From the NCBI GenBank assembly GCA_902517275.1, contig CABYBQ010000006.1, positions 1 through 53,806 of the forward strand: 53,806 nt of DNA, written 5' to 3'. The notes under the pieces were generated by a model. The model was not told the DNA's origin, ran no database searches, and saw nothing but the letters and a program-made list of their open reading frames with translations. How positions within the stretch are numbered: the stretch's first letter is position 1; every line of letters starts with the position of its first letter. Both the position numbers and the translations under genes were made by a program. This document shows positions 36,814-46,090 of this stretch, piece by piece. This DNA comes from an uncultured SAR116 cluster alpha proteobacterium. GTDB lineage: Bacteria; Pseudomonadota; Alphaproteobacteria; Puniceispirillales; Marisalimonadaceae.

Positions 36814-37630
36814 TTTATCTAAAACAGTTTTAGTTATTGCAGGTTCTGATCCAAGTGGAGGTGCAGGAATACAAGCTGATTTAAAAACACTTACAAGCCT
36901 AGGTGTATATGGTATGACAGCAATTACAGCATTGACTGAACAAAATACAAATGGAGTTTCTGATATATTTGAAATTCCTTTAGACTTCGTGGTTAAACAA
37001 ATAAATTGTTGTTTATCCGATATTGATATTAATGCTGTTAAAATTGGAATGTTACATAGTGCAGAATTAATTTTTGCAGTATATGAAGCCTTAAATGATA
37101 ATAATATTCTTAGTAAAAAAGATATAAATATAGTATTGGATCCGGTAATGGTTGCAAAGGGAGGGCATAAATTATTAAAAGAGAATGCCGTAGATGCTCT
37201 CAAAAATTTTATTTATAAAGTTCATCCTGTTTTGACACCTAATATTCCTGAGGCAGAAATATTAACTGGAATGAAGATTAACAATTTAACAGATATGAAA
37301 AATGTTGGAAAAGAAATAATTAAACTTGGAGCAAGTCATGTTATTTTGAAAGGCGGACATATGGAAACACCAGTTATGACAGATCTTTATATAAATGACT
37401 CAGAAATTTATTCAATTGAAACTAAAAAAATTCTAACTAATCACACTCATGGTACAGGGTGCACGATGGCCTCAGCATTATCAGCTTTTTTGGCAAAATC
37501 TTTTAACGTTAAATTTTCTTTTGAAAATGCTCATAAATACGTTAATAATGCTATAAAAACTTCTCCTAAATTTGGTAGAGGTAATGGGCCTATAAATCAC
37601 TGTTATAATATTATTGAATTTACAGTTTAG
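36797..37630 (+). CDS. thiD: Hydroxymethylpyrimidine/phosphomethylpyrimidine kinase
   Basis: ThiD phosphorylates HMP and HMP-P in thiamine synthesis. Ribokinase-like motifs are VIAGSDPSGGAGIQADLKT, LDPVMVAKGGHKLL, LTPNIPEAEILTG, and HGTGCTMASAL with the catalytic Cys. The start is probably TTG 36797 inside the end of glmM, since no ATG precedes the conserved IAGSDPSGG. Length 277. No other thiamine genes are near, so in this genome it may salvage HMP. The end overlaps the convergent GST gene by 11 bases. Confidence 0.93.
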   Translation: MKKINNLSKTVLVIAGSDPSGGAGIQADLKTLTSLGVYGMTAITALTEQNTNGVSDIFEIPLDFVVKQINCCLSDIDINAVKIGMLHSAELIFAVYEALNDNNILSKKDINIVLDPVMVAKGGHKLLKENAVDALKNFIYKVHPVLTPNIPEAEILTGMKINNLTDMKNVGKEIIKLGASHVILKGGHMETPVMTDLYINDSEIYSIETKKILTNHTHGTGCTMASALSAFLAKSFNVKFSFENAHKYVNNAIKTSPKFGRGNGPINHCYNIIEFTV

Positions 37631-38276
37631 TTAGCTTAAGAATTTTTTTATACCATATAAAAATTGGGTCATTTACATCTAACAAGTCACAGGAACTACA
37701 AGAATATACCCATTTAAAATTCCCAAAGAATATGTAGTCTTCTACTCCAGGCTCTTTTCCAGAAATAAAACCATTTATTTCAATTATTTTTCTAATGGGG
37801 CTTATTAATTTTCTAAACTCTTTAATAGAGTTAGATATTGTAGATTGGAATTTAGTTATAGGACCATTTATTCTTTCTTCTCTGGTTCTAATAAAGTAAT
37901 CTAAGTCTTCTCCTTCTAAAATATTTGGTATTTCGTGAGCAATTATCTTAAACAAAATTGGTAAAAGCTGTCTAGATGTCCAAAGGTACAAAAAATAAGA
38001 GAAGTTTTTAGATGAAAGATTGCAAAATATGTTTTTATTATCATATTTTTCGTTAAGCCAGTTAAGTATATTCCATGAATCACAAACAAATCCATTCTTA
38101 TATTTTAAAATAGGTACTAATTGTTGATTAGAAAATTCTATTTTATTTTTTTCAGAAAATCTAACTGGCTCAGTTTCAAAGTTAATTTGTTTATGTATTA
38201 GGCAAATTTTAACAATCCAACAAGGAGGGCTAAATCTTAAATCATTTTTTCCTGACAAATCGTATAACTTGAGCAA
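37620..38276 (-). CDS. Glutathione S-transferase-family protein
   Basis: The protein has 218 residues. The N-terminal thioredoxin-like domain has a possible catalytic Ser/Cys in SPPCWIVK and a glutathione-binding QLVPILKYKNGFVCDSW, where the cis-Pro is conserved. The C-terminal domain is helical and Trp/Tyr-rich. It looks closer to beta-etherase-like GSTs than to standard classes, but I cannot assign a substrate. The start is TTG with GAGGA upstream. It is divergent from serC by 99 bases and convergent with thiD. Confidence 0.8.
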   Translation of the reverse strand: MLKLYDLSGKNDLRFSPPCWIVKICLIHKQINFETEPVRFSEKNKIEFSNQQLVPILKYKNGFVCDSWNILNWLNEKYDNKNIFCNLSSKNFSYFLYLWTSRQLLPILFKIIAHEIPNILEGEDLDYFIRTREERINGPITKFQSTISNSIKEFRKLISPIRKIIEINGFISGKEPGVEDYIFFGNFKWVYSCSSCDLLDVNDPIFIWYKKILKLTKL

Positions 38277-38330
38277 AAGTTCCTCTTTTTTTGGTTGTTG
38301 ACAAAAATTAAATAATCTTTAAAAAAATAA

Positions 38331-38356
38331 TGGGCGATTGCTTCCCAACAAGCAAT
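38331..38356 (+). promoter_or_regulatory. Candidate structured leader of serC (stem-loop or H-type pseudoknot)
   Basis: A perfect 7-bp stem (ATTGCTT 38337-38343 with AAGCAAT 38350-38356) encloses the loop CCCAAC. The loop bases CCCA (38344-38347) are complementary to TGGG just upstream (38331-38334), which would give an H-type pseudoknot with 2-base connecting loops. The ribosome-binding site AGAGG (38366-38370) lies 9 bases downstream and the serC ATG at 38376. A serC RNA motif upstream of serC has been described in alphaproteobacteria, and this may be a member. I do not remember its consensus well enough to confirm. A TTGACA lies at 38298-38303, without a clear -10. Confidence 0.55.
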
Positions 38357-38375
38357 AACATTTTTAGAGGTTAAT

Positions 38376-39539
38376 ATGACCAGACCATTAGTCAAGCCAA
38401 TACGTCCTGAATTTTCTTCTGGACCTTGTGCAAAAAGACCAAGATGGTCTTTTAAGTTTTTAAATAATAGTACTCTTGGTAGATCTCACAGACATACAAT
38501 AGCAAAGTCAAAACTTCAAAAGGTAATTGATTTAACGAAATCAACGCTGAACATCCCCAGTGATTACTTAGTAGGCATTGTTCCAGGTTCAGATACTGGA
38601 GCCATCGAAATCGCAATGTGGAACCTTCTGGGGCCTAGACCTGTTAATATGTTAGTTTGGGACAGTTTTAGTTCGGATTGGGCAAATGACATAAAATCTC
38701 AGCTTAAATTAGAAAATGTTCACATCTATAAAGTTGATTATGGCAAGCTACCTGATCTTACTAATAATCCATTAAAAGGAGACATTGTTTTTAACTGGAA
38801 TGGCACAACTGCTGGTGTTTGTGTGCCAAACGCGAACTGGATCAATTCCACACGAAATGGTTTAACTATTTGTGATGCTACTTCTGCTGCATTTGCAATG
38901 GATATTGATTGGTCAAAATTAGATGTTGGGACATTTTCTTGGCAAAAATGCCTTGGTGGTGAAGCAGGTCACGGTGTCCTTGTCCTATCACCAAAAGCCG
39001 TTGAAAGAATTAACTCATACAATCCACCTTGGCCTATACCAAAGTTATTTCAGCTCAGAAAAAATGGTAAGTTAAATCTTGAAATATTCTCGGGCGCCAC
39101 AATAAACACTCCGTCCATGTTGTGTGTTGAAGACTTTTTAGACGCGCTTAATTGGACTAAAGAAGTTGGTGGATTATCTGGATTAATAAGTAGGTCAAAA
39201 AACAATTTAAATATAATTAAAAATTGGGTTTCAGTTTCTCAATGGGCCGACTTTTTATGTGAGGACGTTAATAATTTATCTAGTACATCTATATGCTTAA
39301 AGTTGACTGATCCTAAAATAATTGATCTTCCAATAGAGATAAAAAATAATATTGAAAAAAATATTATTAAATTATTAGAACAACATAAAGTTGCATATGA
39401 TATAGGTAGTTATAGGTCAGCTCCCCCTGGATTAAGAATTTGGGGTGGTCCAACAGTTGAAAATGAAGATGTTAAGAATTTATTACCCTGGTTAGATTGG
39501 GCTTATTACGAAACATTAGACCAATTAAAAATCATATAA
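38376..39539 (+). CDS. serC: Phosphoserine aminotransferase
   Basis: SerC transfers an amino group from glutamate to 3-phosphohydroxypyruvate in serine synthesis and also serves pyridoxine synthesis. It belongs to the alphaproteobacterial type, opening with RPEFSSGPCAKRP. PGSDTGAIEIAMWN binds PLP phosphate, and the Schiff-base Lys is in FSWQKCLGGEAGHGVL. Length 387. serA follows 16 bases downstream. The leader may be structured (38331-38356), so end-product or cofactor regulation is possible. Confidence 0.96.
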   Translation: MTRPLVKPIRPEFSSGPCAKRPRWSFKFLNNSTLGRSHRHTIAKSKLQKVIDLTKSTLNIPSDYLVGIVPGSDTGAIEIAMWNLLGPRPVNMLVWDSFSSDWANDIKSQLKLENVHIYKVDYGKLPDLTNNPLKGDIVFNWNGTTAGVCVPNANWINSTRNGLTICDATSAAFAMDIDWSKLDVGTFSWQKCLGGEAGHGVLVLSPKAVERINSYNPPWPIPKLFQLRKNGKLNLEIFSGATINTPSMLCVEDFLDALNWTKEVGGLSGLISRSKNNLNIIKNWVSVSQWADFLCEDVNNLSSTSICLKLTDPKIIDLPIEIKNNIEKNIIKLLEQHKVAYDIGSYRSAPPGLRIWGGPTVENEDVKNLLPWLDWAYYETLDQLKII

Positions 39540-39555
39540 AAAAGAAAGTGGAATA

Positions 39556-41142
39556 ATGCCAAAAGTTCTCATAAGCGATAAATTAAGTGAATCTGCTGTA
39601 AACGTTTTTAAAAAAAATAAAATTGAAACTGAATATAACCCAGGATTGAGTAATGACGAATTATTAAAACTAATTGGTAAGTTTGATGGGCTTGCAATAC
39701 GCTCTGCAACAAAGGTTACTGAGGATATTTTTAAGTATGCAAAAAATTTAAAAATAGTTGGGCGCGCTGGTATTGGTACAGATAATATAGATAAAGTAGC
39801 TGCAACTAAACATGGTGTGGTTGTAATGAACACACCTTACGGAAATGCAGTAACTACAGCCGAACATGCCATCGCTCTCATTATGTCTTTAGTCAGAATG
39901 ATACCCCAAGCCGATACATCTACTAGACAAGGAAAATGGGAAAAATCGAAATTTAATGGTACCGAGATTAGTGGTAAATATTTAGGTCTCATAGGTTGTG
40001 GTAATATAGGATCTATTGTAGCTAATAGAGCACTAGGCCTAAAAATGAAAGTTTTTGCATTTGATCCATTTCTAACGCAAGAAAAATCATATGAATTAGG
40101 TGTTGAAAAGGTTGATTTAGAGTATTTGTTAAAAAATTCTGATATAATATCACTTCATACGCCACTTACAGAAGATACTAAGAATATAATTTCATCTGAA
40201 GCTATTAGTATGATGAAAAAAGGCTCAAGAATTATTAATTGCGCTAGGGGAGGTTTAGTCGATGAAGTTGCTTGCAGGGCAGCCTTAGAGAACAAGCATT
40301 TAGCTGGAGCTGCTTTTGATGTTTTTGTGGAAGAACCAGCTAGGGAAAATATTTTATTTGATGCTCCTAACTTTATAGCTACACCTCATTTAGGTGCAGC
40401 TACTTTAGAAGCTCAAGAAAATGTTGCACTACAAATAGCGCAACAAATGTCAGATTATTTAAATACTGGAGCAGTTGTAAATGCACTCAACTACCCAAAC
40501 GTGTCTTCAGAGGAAGCACCGATATTGAAACCATATGTAAAGCTGGCTTACTTAATGGGATCTTTTTTAGGCCAAGTTACACAAGAAGGTATATTGAGTG
40601 TAAAATTAGAATTAGAAGGCAAAGCTTCATCTATCCAAGGCATCCCATTAATGGCAAGTAATCTTGTTGGTTTGTTTGAACCCACATCGGCCGCTGTAAA
40701 TAATATAAACTCATCTTCTATTGCTTCAAGTAGAGGAATTGATTTAACAACGATTAAGCATGAAAGGCGTTGTGATTATGAGACATTACTCAAGATCACT
40801 ATTAAACATGATAAAGGCGAAAGAACAATTTCTGGAACATTAATTGCAGGTAACAAACCAAGAATCATAAATATTCAAGGGATTGCAATTGAATCAGATT
40901 TTCCTAAAAATGCCCTTTATTTAAGAAATTATGACAAGCCGGGTTTTATTGGTGATTTAGGCAATACCTTAGGAAAGAAAAACATCAATATAGCGTCTTT
41001 TCATTTAGGACGAAGAAATGTAGGTGGAGAGGCTATTGCACTAGTTGAAGTTGATGGTAAAGTAGATGAAAAAATCATTTCTCAATTACGATCTTTACCT
41101 CAAGTTGCTCGAGTTAACATTATTAACTTCGAAAATAATTAA
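39556..41142 (+). CDS. serA: D-3-phosphoglycerate dehydrogenase
   Basis: SerA oxidises 3-phosphoglycerate, the first step to serine. It is the long form of 528 residues: substrate and NAD domains (VGRAGIGTDNID, LGLIGCGNIGSIVA, the catalytic His in ATPHLGAATLEAQ), then an ASB-type intervening domain (about 330-450) and a C-terminal ACT domain (LRNYDKPGFIGDLGNTLGKK) that binds serine for feedback in many relatives. AGTGGA precedes the ATG. It is likely co-transcribed with serC. Confidence 0.97.
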   Translation: MPKVLISDKLSESAVNVFKKNKIETEYNPGLSNDELLKLIGKFDGLAIRSATKVTEDIFKYAKNLKIVGRAGIGTDNIDKVAATKHGVVVMNTPYGNAVTTAEHAIALIMSLVRMIPQADTSTRQGKWEKSKFNGTEISGKYLGLIGCGNIGSIVANRALGLKMKVFAFDPFLTQEKSYELGVEKVDLEYLLKNSDIISLHTPLTEDTKNIISSEAISMMKKGSRIINCARGGLVDEVACRAALENKHLAGAAFDVFVEEPARENILFDAPNFIATPHLGAATLEAQENVALQIAQQMSDYLNTGAVVNALNYPNVSSEEAPILKPYVKLAYLMGSFLGQVTQEGILSVKLELEGKASSIQGIPLMASNLVGLFEPTSAAVNNINSSSIASSRGIDLTTIKHERRCDYETLLKITIKHDKGERTISGTLIAGNKPRIINIQGIAIESDFPKNALYLRNYDKPGFIGDLGNTLGKKNINIASFHLGRRNVGGEAIALVEVDGKVDEKIISQLRSLPQVARVNIINFENN

Positions 41143-41223
41143 ACTATGTGTTTTTCTTAAATTTTATTAGATACATTATATACTTTGATATATATATAAT
41201 ATTTTTATTTGAAAGCTACTATA

Positions 41224-42363
41224 ATGTCGAGTTTATCAAATCAAAAAGGATTGTTACCTGCGGGGCTTAGTGACATTCTTTATCCAAATGCTCAAACTCA
41301 GTCTAAAATAATAGAAAGTTTACTAGATATATTTTCTAGCTATGGATATCTAAGAGTTAAACCTCCTCTAGTTGAATATGAAGAAACTTTGCTATCAGAC
41401 GGTCCAGGTGAAGTTTTAAAAGATTCTACTTTCAGAGTTATGGATCCCTTATCACAAAAAATGTTAGCATTGAGAGCAGATGTTACAGCACAAATTTCTA
41501 GAATTGCTTCTACTCGATTGTCACACTTATCTCGTCCATTAAGATTATCTTATTCTGGTGACGTTTTAAGAGTAAAAGGTGACAGTTTTAATATGGAGCG
41601 TCAGAAAACTCAAGTAGGTGCTGAATTAATAGGACCCAAATCTGAAGTAATAGATGCTGAAATAATGCTCGTTTGTGTCAAAGCCCTCAAATCAATAAAT
41701 ATAGATAATTTAACAATTGATATTAATTTACCATTTTTGAGAAAATATCTTTTAACAGGTATTTCACCATCGTTAAAACACACTATCAATCAATATATAG
41801 ATATTAAAGACAAACAAAGTCTTAAAAAATTCAAATTCGAAAATCTAAATATTATATCTGAATTAATGGACGTTGTTGGAGATCATTTAAATGTAATCAA
41901 ATATCTTCAGGAATTAAAATCCAAAGGTATTTTAGTTGATATAATAGACCATTACTTAACAGTCATAAATATTGTTAGAAAAAATGATAAGTCTATTAAA
42001 CTTTCAATAGATCCACTTGAAAACAGAGGGTTTAAGTATCACACAGGGATAACTTTTACAATTTTTTCTGACAAATTAAAAGGCGAAATAGCAAAAGGTG
42101 GAAGTTATAATATCTTAACAGGAGAAACTGCAACGGGATGTACAATTTATACCGAAAAAGTTTATCCCAACCTTATGTTAAATTTAGATAAAGACTTAGT
42201 GTATATACCTTACTTAAACATGAAAGATGCGGACAAGATTATACAAAAAGGTTATAGAATCGTTTTTGGTTCTATTTCTAACTCAGAGTTTGAAAAAGAA
42301 GCTTCGGAAATGAATTGTAAATATATTTGGAAAGATAATACTATTCTTAAATTAAAATCTTAA
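41224..42363 (+). CDS. hisZ: ATP phosphoribosyltransferase regulatory subunit HisZ
   Basis: HisZ is a histidyl-tRNA synthetase paralogue that activates the short HisG in histidine synthesis. The HisRS-like core is visible (YGYLRVKPPLVEYEETLLSD, LRADVTAQISR, SYSGDVLRV, then FKYHTGITFTIFS), and the anticodon-binding domain is missing, as expected. ATG 41224 has GAAAG eight bases upstream and is preferred over TTG 41209. It gives 379 residues. hisG is not in the window. The downstream neighbour is purA, 29 bases away. Confidence 0.92.
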   Translation: MSSLSNQKGLLPAGLSDILYPNAQTQSKIIESLLDIFSSYGYLRVKPPLVEYEETLLSDGPGEVLKDSTFRVMDPLSQKMLALRADVTAQISRIASTRLSHLSRPLRLSYSGDVLRVKGDSFNMERQKTQVGAELIGPKSEVIDAEIMLVCVKALKSINIDNLTIDINLPFLRKYLLTGISPSLKHTINQYIDIKDKQSLKKFKFENLNIISELMDVVGDHLNVIKYLQELKSKGILVDIIDHYLTVINIVRKNDKSIKLSIDPLENRGFKYHTGITFTIFSDKLKGEIAKGGSYNILTGETATGCTIYTEKVYPNLMLNLDKDLVYIPYLNMKDADKIIQKGYRIVFGSISNSEFEKEASEMNCKYIWKDNTILKLKS

Positions 42364-42392
42364 TAAATTAACCCAAAACTAAGGAATATTTT

Positions 42393-43688
42393 ATGAGTAA
42401 TATAGTTGTTGTTGGAACACAATGGGGCGATGAGGGTAAAGGTAAGATTGTTGATTGGTTATCAAACAAAGCTGATTTAGTTGTAAGATTTCAAGGTGGC
42501 CATAATGCTGGACATACATTGGTTATTGAAGATAATGTTTTTAAGTTATCTTTATTACCTAGTGGAATTGTAAGAGACAATACAATTGTCTTGATTGGTA
42601 ATGGAGTCGTTGTTGATCCATTTCATTTGGCAAAGGAAATTAAGCAATTAGAAGAAAAAAATATAAAAATAACTCCAGAAAATTTAATTATATCAGATAC
42701 AGCTTTTTTAATTCTGCCTATACATCAATTAATTGATAATATTAGAGAAAATAAACATAGCATAAATAAAATTGGAACAACTGGCAGAGGTATAGGACCA
42801 GCTTATGAAGACAAAGTGGGAAGACGAGGTATAAGAATATGCGATTTCCTTGATAAAGATGATTTTTTCCTAAAACTTAAAAAATTATATGAACACCATA
42901 ATATTTGGTTGTCTGCTATCGGAGAAAGCAAACAAGACCCAAATGAGATTTTTTTAAAGTTATGGAAGCAAGGCCAATTTATTTTGAGTTTTGTTCAACC
43001 AGCTTGGTTTTTAACACGCAAATATGTTACTGCTTCTTCTAATATCTTGTTTGAAGGTGCTCAAGGCACTTTTTTAGATATAGACCACGGAACTTATCCC
43101 TATGTAACTAGTAGTAATACTGTTTCATCTCAAGCTGGAATTGGATCTGGCATTGGACCAACATCAATAAATTATACAATAGGAATAACTAAAGCTTACA
43201 CAACTAGAGTTGGATCAGGTCCATTTCCAACAGAGGAAAAGGGAGAGGATGGGATCAATTTAGGTAAAAAAGGTCATGAATTTGGAACTGTAACTGGAAG
43301 ACAAAGACGTTGTGGTTGGTTTGACGCTATTTTAGTAAAACAAGCTGTAGCATTGTCAAGTATTGATGGTATTGCGTTAACAAAATTAGATGTTTTAGAC
43401 GGTTTTAAGGAGATTAAAATATGTACAGGTTATTATTTAAATAATGAAGTCATAACTTATCTACCTTCATCAGAGAAACAACAACAACAAATAAAACCAA
43501 TTTATGAAGTATTGGATGGTTGGGAAGGTAGCATAGTAGGTACTAAAAAGTTACAAGACCTACCAAATCAAGCTAAAAATTATGTTAAAAGGATTGAAAA
43601 ACTTATTGGTTGTAGAATAATTATAATTTCAACAAGTCCTGAGAGGCATGATACAATTTACCTAAAAAATCCATTTGAATCTAATTAA
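42393..43688 (+). CDS. purA: Adenylosuccinate synthetase
   Basis: PurA joins IMP and aspartate using GTP, the first committed step to AMP. It opens with the diagnostic VVVGTQWGDEGKGKIVDWL, has FQGGHNAGHTLV with the catalytic His, IGTTGRGIGPAYEDK, and TVTGRQRRCGWFD for the aspartate loop. Length 431. TAAGGAA stands before the ATG. The TAA stop shares TTAA with the stop of convergent rpoH. Confidence 0.98.
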   Translation: MSNIVVVGTQWGDEGKGKIVDWLSNKADLVVRFQGGHNAGHTLVIEDNVFKLSLLPSGIVRDNTIVLIGNGVVVDPFHLAKEIKQLEEKNIKITPENLIISDTAFLILPIHQLIDNIRENKHSINKIGTTGRGIGPAYEDKVGRRGIRICDFLDKDDFFLKLKKLYEHHNIWLSAIGESKQDPNEIFLKLWKQGQFILSFVQPAWFLTRKYVTASSNILFEGAQGTFLDIDHGTYPYVTSSNTVSSQAGIGSGIGPTSINYTIGITKAYTTRVGSGPFPTEEKGEDGINLGKKGHEFGTVTGRQRRCGWFDAILVKQAVALSSIDGIALTKLDVLDGFKEIKICTGYYLNNEVITYLPSSEKQQQQIKPIYEVLDGWEGSIVGTKKLQDLPNQAKNYVKRIEKLIGCRIIIISTSPERHDTIYLKNPFESN

Positions 43689-44593
43689 TATTCATTAGTC
43701 CCAATTAGTTTTAACTCTTTAGCCTTAATCTTCATAGCTTCTTGAAGCTTCTCAAAAGCTCTTGTTTCAATCTGTCTAACTCTTTCTCTGCTCACCTTAT
43801 ACTCTTGGGACAATTCTTCAAGTGTTTTGGGGGTATCAATAAGACGCCTTTTAATTATTATGTCTTTTTCCCTCAGTTTCAAATGTTCCAAGGCTTCAAC
43901 CATCATTTTATTTCGAATATTTTTTTCTTGATTATTCACAAACTGTGTTTCTTGATTATCTCTTTCATCAGATAACATATCCTGCCATTCAGCCTCTTCT
44001 CCATCATTACGATTTATCTGTGAATTTAGTGAATGATCTCCTCCAAGCATTCTTCTATTCATGCTAATAACATCATCTTCTGCAACATCAAGTGTTTTAG
44101 CAATATGATTAACTTGATTAGGTGAAAGATCTCCATCTTCTAGTGCATTAATTTTAGCTTTGATTTTTCTTAGGTTAAAAAATAATTTTTTTTGACTTGC
44201 TGTAGTTCCAATTTTAACCTGTGACCAACTTTTCAATACAAACTCTTGTATTGCTGCCTTAATCCACCACATCGCATATGTAGCCAATCTAAAGCCTTTT
44301 TCAGGGTCAAACTTTTTAACAGCATGCATCATACCGATATTGCCTTCAGCAATAAGATCTGCGACAGGAAGCCCATAACCTCTATATCCCATTGCAATCT
44401 TTGCAACTAATCTTAGGTGACTTGTAACAAGTTTATGAGCAGCTTTAGTGTTTTGTTTATCTAACCAATCTTTTGCTAGAACATACTCCTGATCAGCATC
44501 CAACATTGGAAATTTTTTTATTTGATCTAAATATCTTCCCAGATTATTGTCTGGGGATAATAACGAAACACCAGTTGAATTCAAATTATTCAA
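43685..44593 (-). CDS. rpoH: Heat-shock sigma factor RpoH (sigma-32)
   Basis: RpoH directs RNA polymerase to heat-shock promoters. The 302 residues show region 2 (HLRLVAKIAMGYRGYGLPVA, then FRLATYAMWWIKAAIQEFVL), the RpoH-box QKKLFFNLRK that distinguishes it from RpoD, and region 4 (LSQEYKVSRERVRQIETRAF). The start is TTG with AGGAG seven bases upstream, a strong site paired with a weak codon. FtsH, a protease that degrades sigma-32 in E. coli, is encoded at 32330. It is the first minus-strand gene after the rluD region. Confidence 0.96.
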   Translation of the reverse strand: MNNLNSTGVSLLSPDNNLGRYLDQIKKFPMLDADQEYVLAKDWLDKQNTKAAHKLVTSHLRLVAKIAMGYRGYGLPVADLIAEGNIGMMHAVKKFDPEKGFRLATYAMWWIKAAIQEFVLKSWSQVKIGTTASQKKLFFNLRKIKAKINALEDGDLSPNQVNHIAKTLDVAEDDVISMNRRMLGGDHSLNSQINRNDGEEAEWQDMLSDERDNQETQFVNNQEKNIRNKMMVEALEHLKLREKDIIIKRRLIDTPKTLEELSQEYKVSRERVRQIETRAFEKLQEAMKIKAKELKLIGTNEY

Positions 44594-44658
44594 TATAAAG
44601 CTCCTGACTATTTGTATTTAATGTTTTTATAAGTTTTTTTAAGAATTTCAATAAAAAT

Positions 44659-45678
44659 TTAGTATTTTTTTTTTAAAATGTCGATTAATTGAATTATATC
44701 TTTTGGTAAAGGGCTAATAAAGTCTATATATTTTTTTGTGATGGGATGATTTAAACTGAGTTTTGTAGCGTGTAAAGCCTGCCTGTTAAAAGACTTAATA
44801 CTTCGAATCTTTTCTTTGTAAGAACTATCTCTGTATTTATTCTCAGACAATGATTTACCATATAAATCATCACCAATAACGCTATGACCCATATCAGAAA
44901 GGTGAACTCTAATTTGGTGAGTTTTTCCTGTTTCAAGCTTACATTCAATTAAGCTAGCAAGAGGTGCATAAACGTCTAGCACTTTCCATTTAGTTCTAGC
45001 CACTTTACCTTTAAGTGATATAGCCATTTTTTTTCTATTAAAAGTTGATCTTCCAATAGGTTTTTCAATAATACCTATATTTGAAGGTTGGCCCCAAACG
45101 ATTGCGTTATACCTTCTATCTAAATCATGATTGCTAAAGGTTTTGCACAAATTAACGTGAGCAGTTTCAGTTTTTGCAACTACCATCACTCCACTGGTAT
45201 TTTTGTCTAATCTATGAACGATTCCAGGTCTTTTAACCCCGCCAATACCCTCCAAACTTTTTCCACAATGATACAATAAGGCATTTACTAGAGTACCATT
45301 GGGAGAACCTGGAGCAGGATGAACAACTATACCTGCTTGTTTATTTAAAATTATTATATATTGATCTTCATAAAGAATTTCTAAATCAATCTTTTCTGGT
45401 AAAGGAATAGGGTTGTCTGCAGGAGGAATTTGAATAGTAATAAGTTCACTATTTTTAATTTTAAATGATGGATCCTTAACTTCTAAGCCATCAATTTTTA
45501 TATTCTTTCCTTCAATTAATTTTTTTATCCTGCTTCTAGATAAAAAAAGATTGCTATCATTTAATTCTTGTTTTGCAAAGTTACTTGCTTTAATAGCTTC
45601 AGTAACCCATGAATCAAGTCTGTCATTGGGAATGTCAAAGTCTTTAATAAAAAGTGAAATTTTAATAGGATTTATCAT
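44659..45678 (-). CDS. rluD: 23S rRNA pseudouridine synthase, RluD-type (RluA family)
   Basis: RluD isomerises uridines in helix 69 of 23S rRNA. The S4-like RNA-binding domain fills about residues 20-80. The catalytic domain carries VVHPAPGSPNGTLVNAL and the active-site Asp in GIVHRLDKNTSGVMVVAK, then LETGKTHQIRVH. ATG 45678 is preferred; TTG 45693 would add five residues. The ATG overlaps in the palindrome CATG with the start of the divergent gene at 45677. The RluA family is broad, so RluC- or RluA-type specificity is possible. Confidence 0.9.
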   Translation of the reverse strand: MINPIKISLFIKDFDIPNDRLDSWVTEAIKASNFAKQELNDSNLFLSRSRIKKLIEGKNIKIDGLEVKDPSFKIKNSELITIQIPPADNPIPLPEKIDLEILYEDQYIIILNKQAGIVVHPAPGSPNGTLVNALLYHCGKSLEGIGGVKRPGIVHRLDKNTSGVMVVAKTETAHVNLCKTFSNHDLDRRYNAIVWGQPSNIGIIEKPIGRSTFNRKKMAISLKGKVARTKWKVLDVYAPLASLIECKLETGKTHQIRVHLSDMGHSVIGDDLYGKSLSENKYRDSSYKEKIRSIKSFNRQALHATKLSLNHPITKKYIDFISPLPKDIIQLIDILKKKY

Positions 45679-46069
45679 GTCTAACTTATCCAACTCAAAA
45701 TCAGAAAATGAGTCTAGTTTAATTTCTAATATAAGGGTTATAAAAATAATTTCTATAATTTTAGGATTATTAATTATTTTAGGATTATTTGTTTTGTTTA
45801 TTGGATTGTCAAATAGTTACAATAATTTAGATAAAACCGAAAAAAACAAAAATGACATTTTAACCATGGATGAACAAAAGTTAAATCAGTTAAGCTTTAT
45901 GCAACCTGTTAGTGCACAATTGATCTCTTCATCGTTAGGGCAAGGCGATGAAATTCTATTGAGATACCTTTATGAAGGTAATAACGTTTTAGTAATTTTA
46001 AATAGTAAAACAAAGCAAATAAGATCTATCATAACTTTAAAAAAAGGTTCTCAATTTGGTATAAATTAG
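45677..46069 (+). CDS. Small single-pass membrane protein beside rluD (DUF6476-like)
   Basis: The protein has 130 residues. A hydrophilic Ser/Asn-rich N-terminus (1-20) precedes one strong transmembrane helix (about 23-48) and a small domain with GQGDEILLRYLYEGNNVLVI and KTKQIRSIITLKKG, possibly periplasmic. Alphaproteobacteria often have a DUF6476 protein divergent from rluD, and this matches by place and shape. The open frame extends upstream to 45551, but ATG 45677 is the only sensible start because the rest is antisense to rluD. Function is unknown. Confidence 0.72.
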   Translation: MSNLSNSKSENESSLISNIRVIKIISIILGLLIILGLFVLFIGLSNSYNNLDKTEKNKNDILTMDEQKLNQLSFMQPVSAQLISSSLGQGDEILLRYLYEGNNVLVILNSKTKQIRSIITLKKGSQFGIN

Positions 46070-46090
46070 TAATGATTGAAAGAGTTTAGA

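Noticed and set aside
36766-37203. Minus-strand frame of 145 residues opposite glmM/thiD
   Set aside because: Shadow of thiD; no ribosome-binding site and no recognisable domain.
38298-38303. Consensus TTGACA upstream of serC as a promoter
   Set aside because: No acceptable -10 lies at 16-18 bases; the nearest candidates are 13 or 23 bases away. It is mentioned with the leader only.
38331-38356. SAM-II or SAM-V riboswitch upstream of serC
   Set aside because: These are also pseudoknots in alphaproteobacteria, but the element here is too short, serC is not a methionine gene, and the conserved SAM-II core as I know it is not seen.
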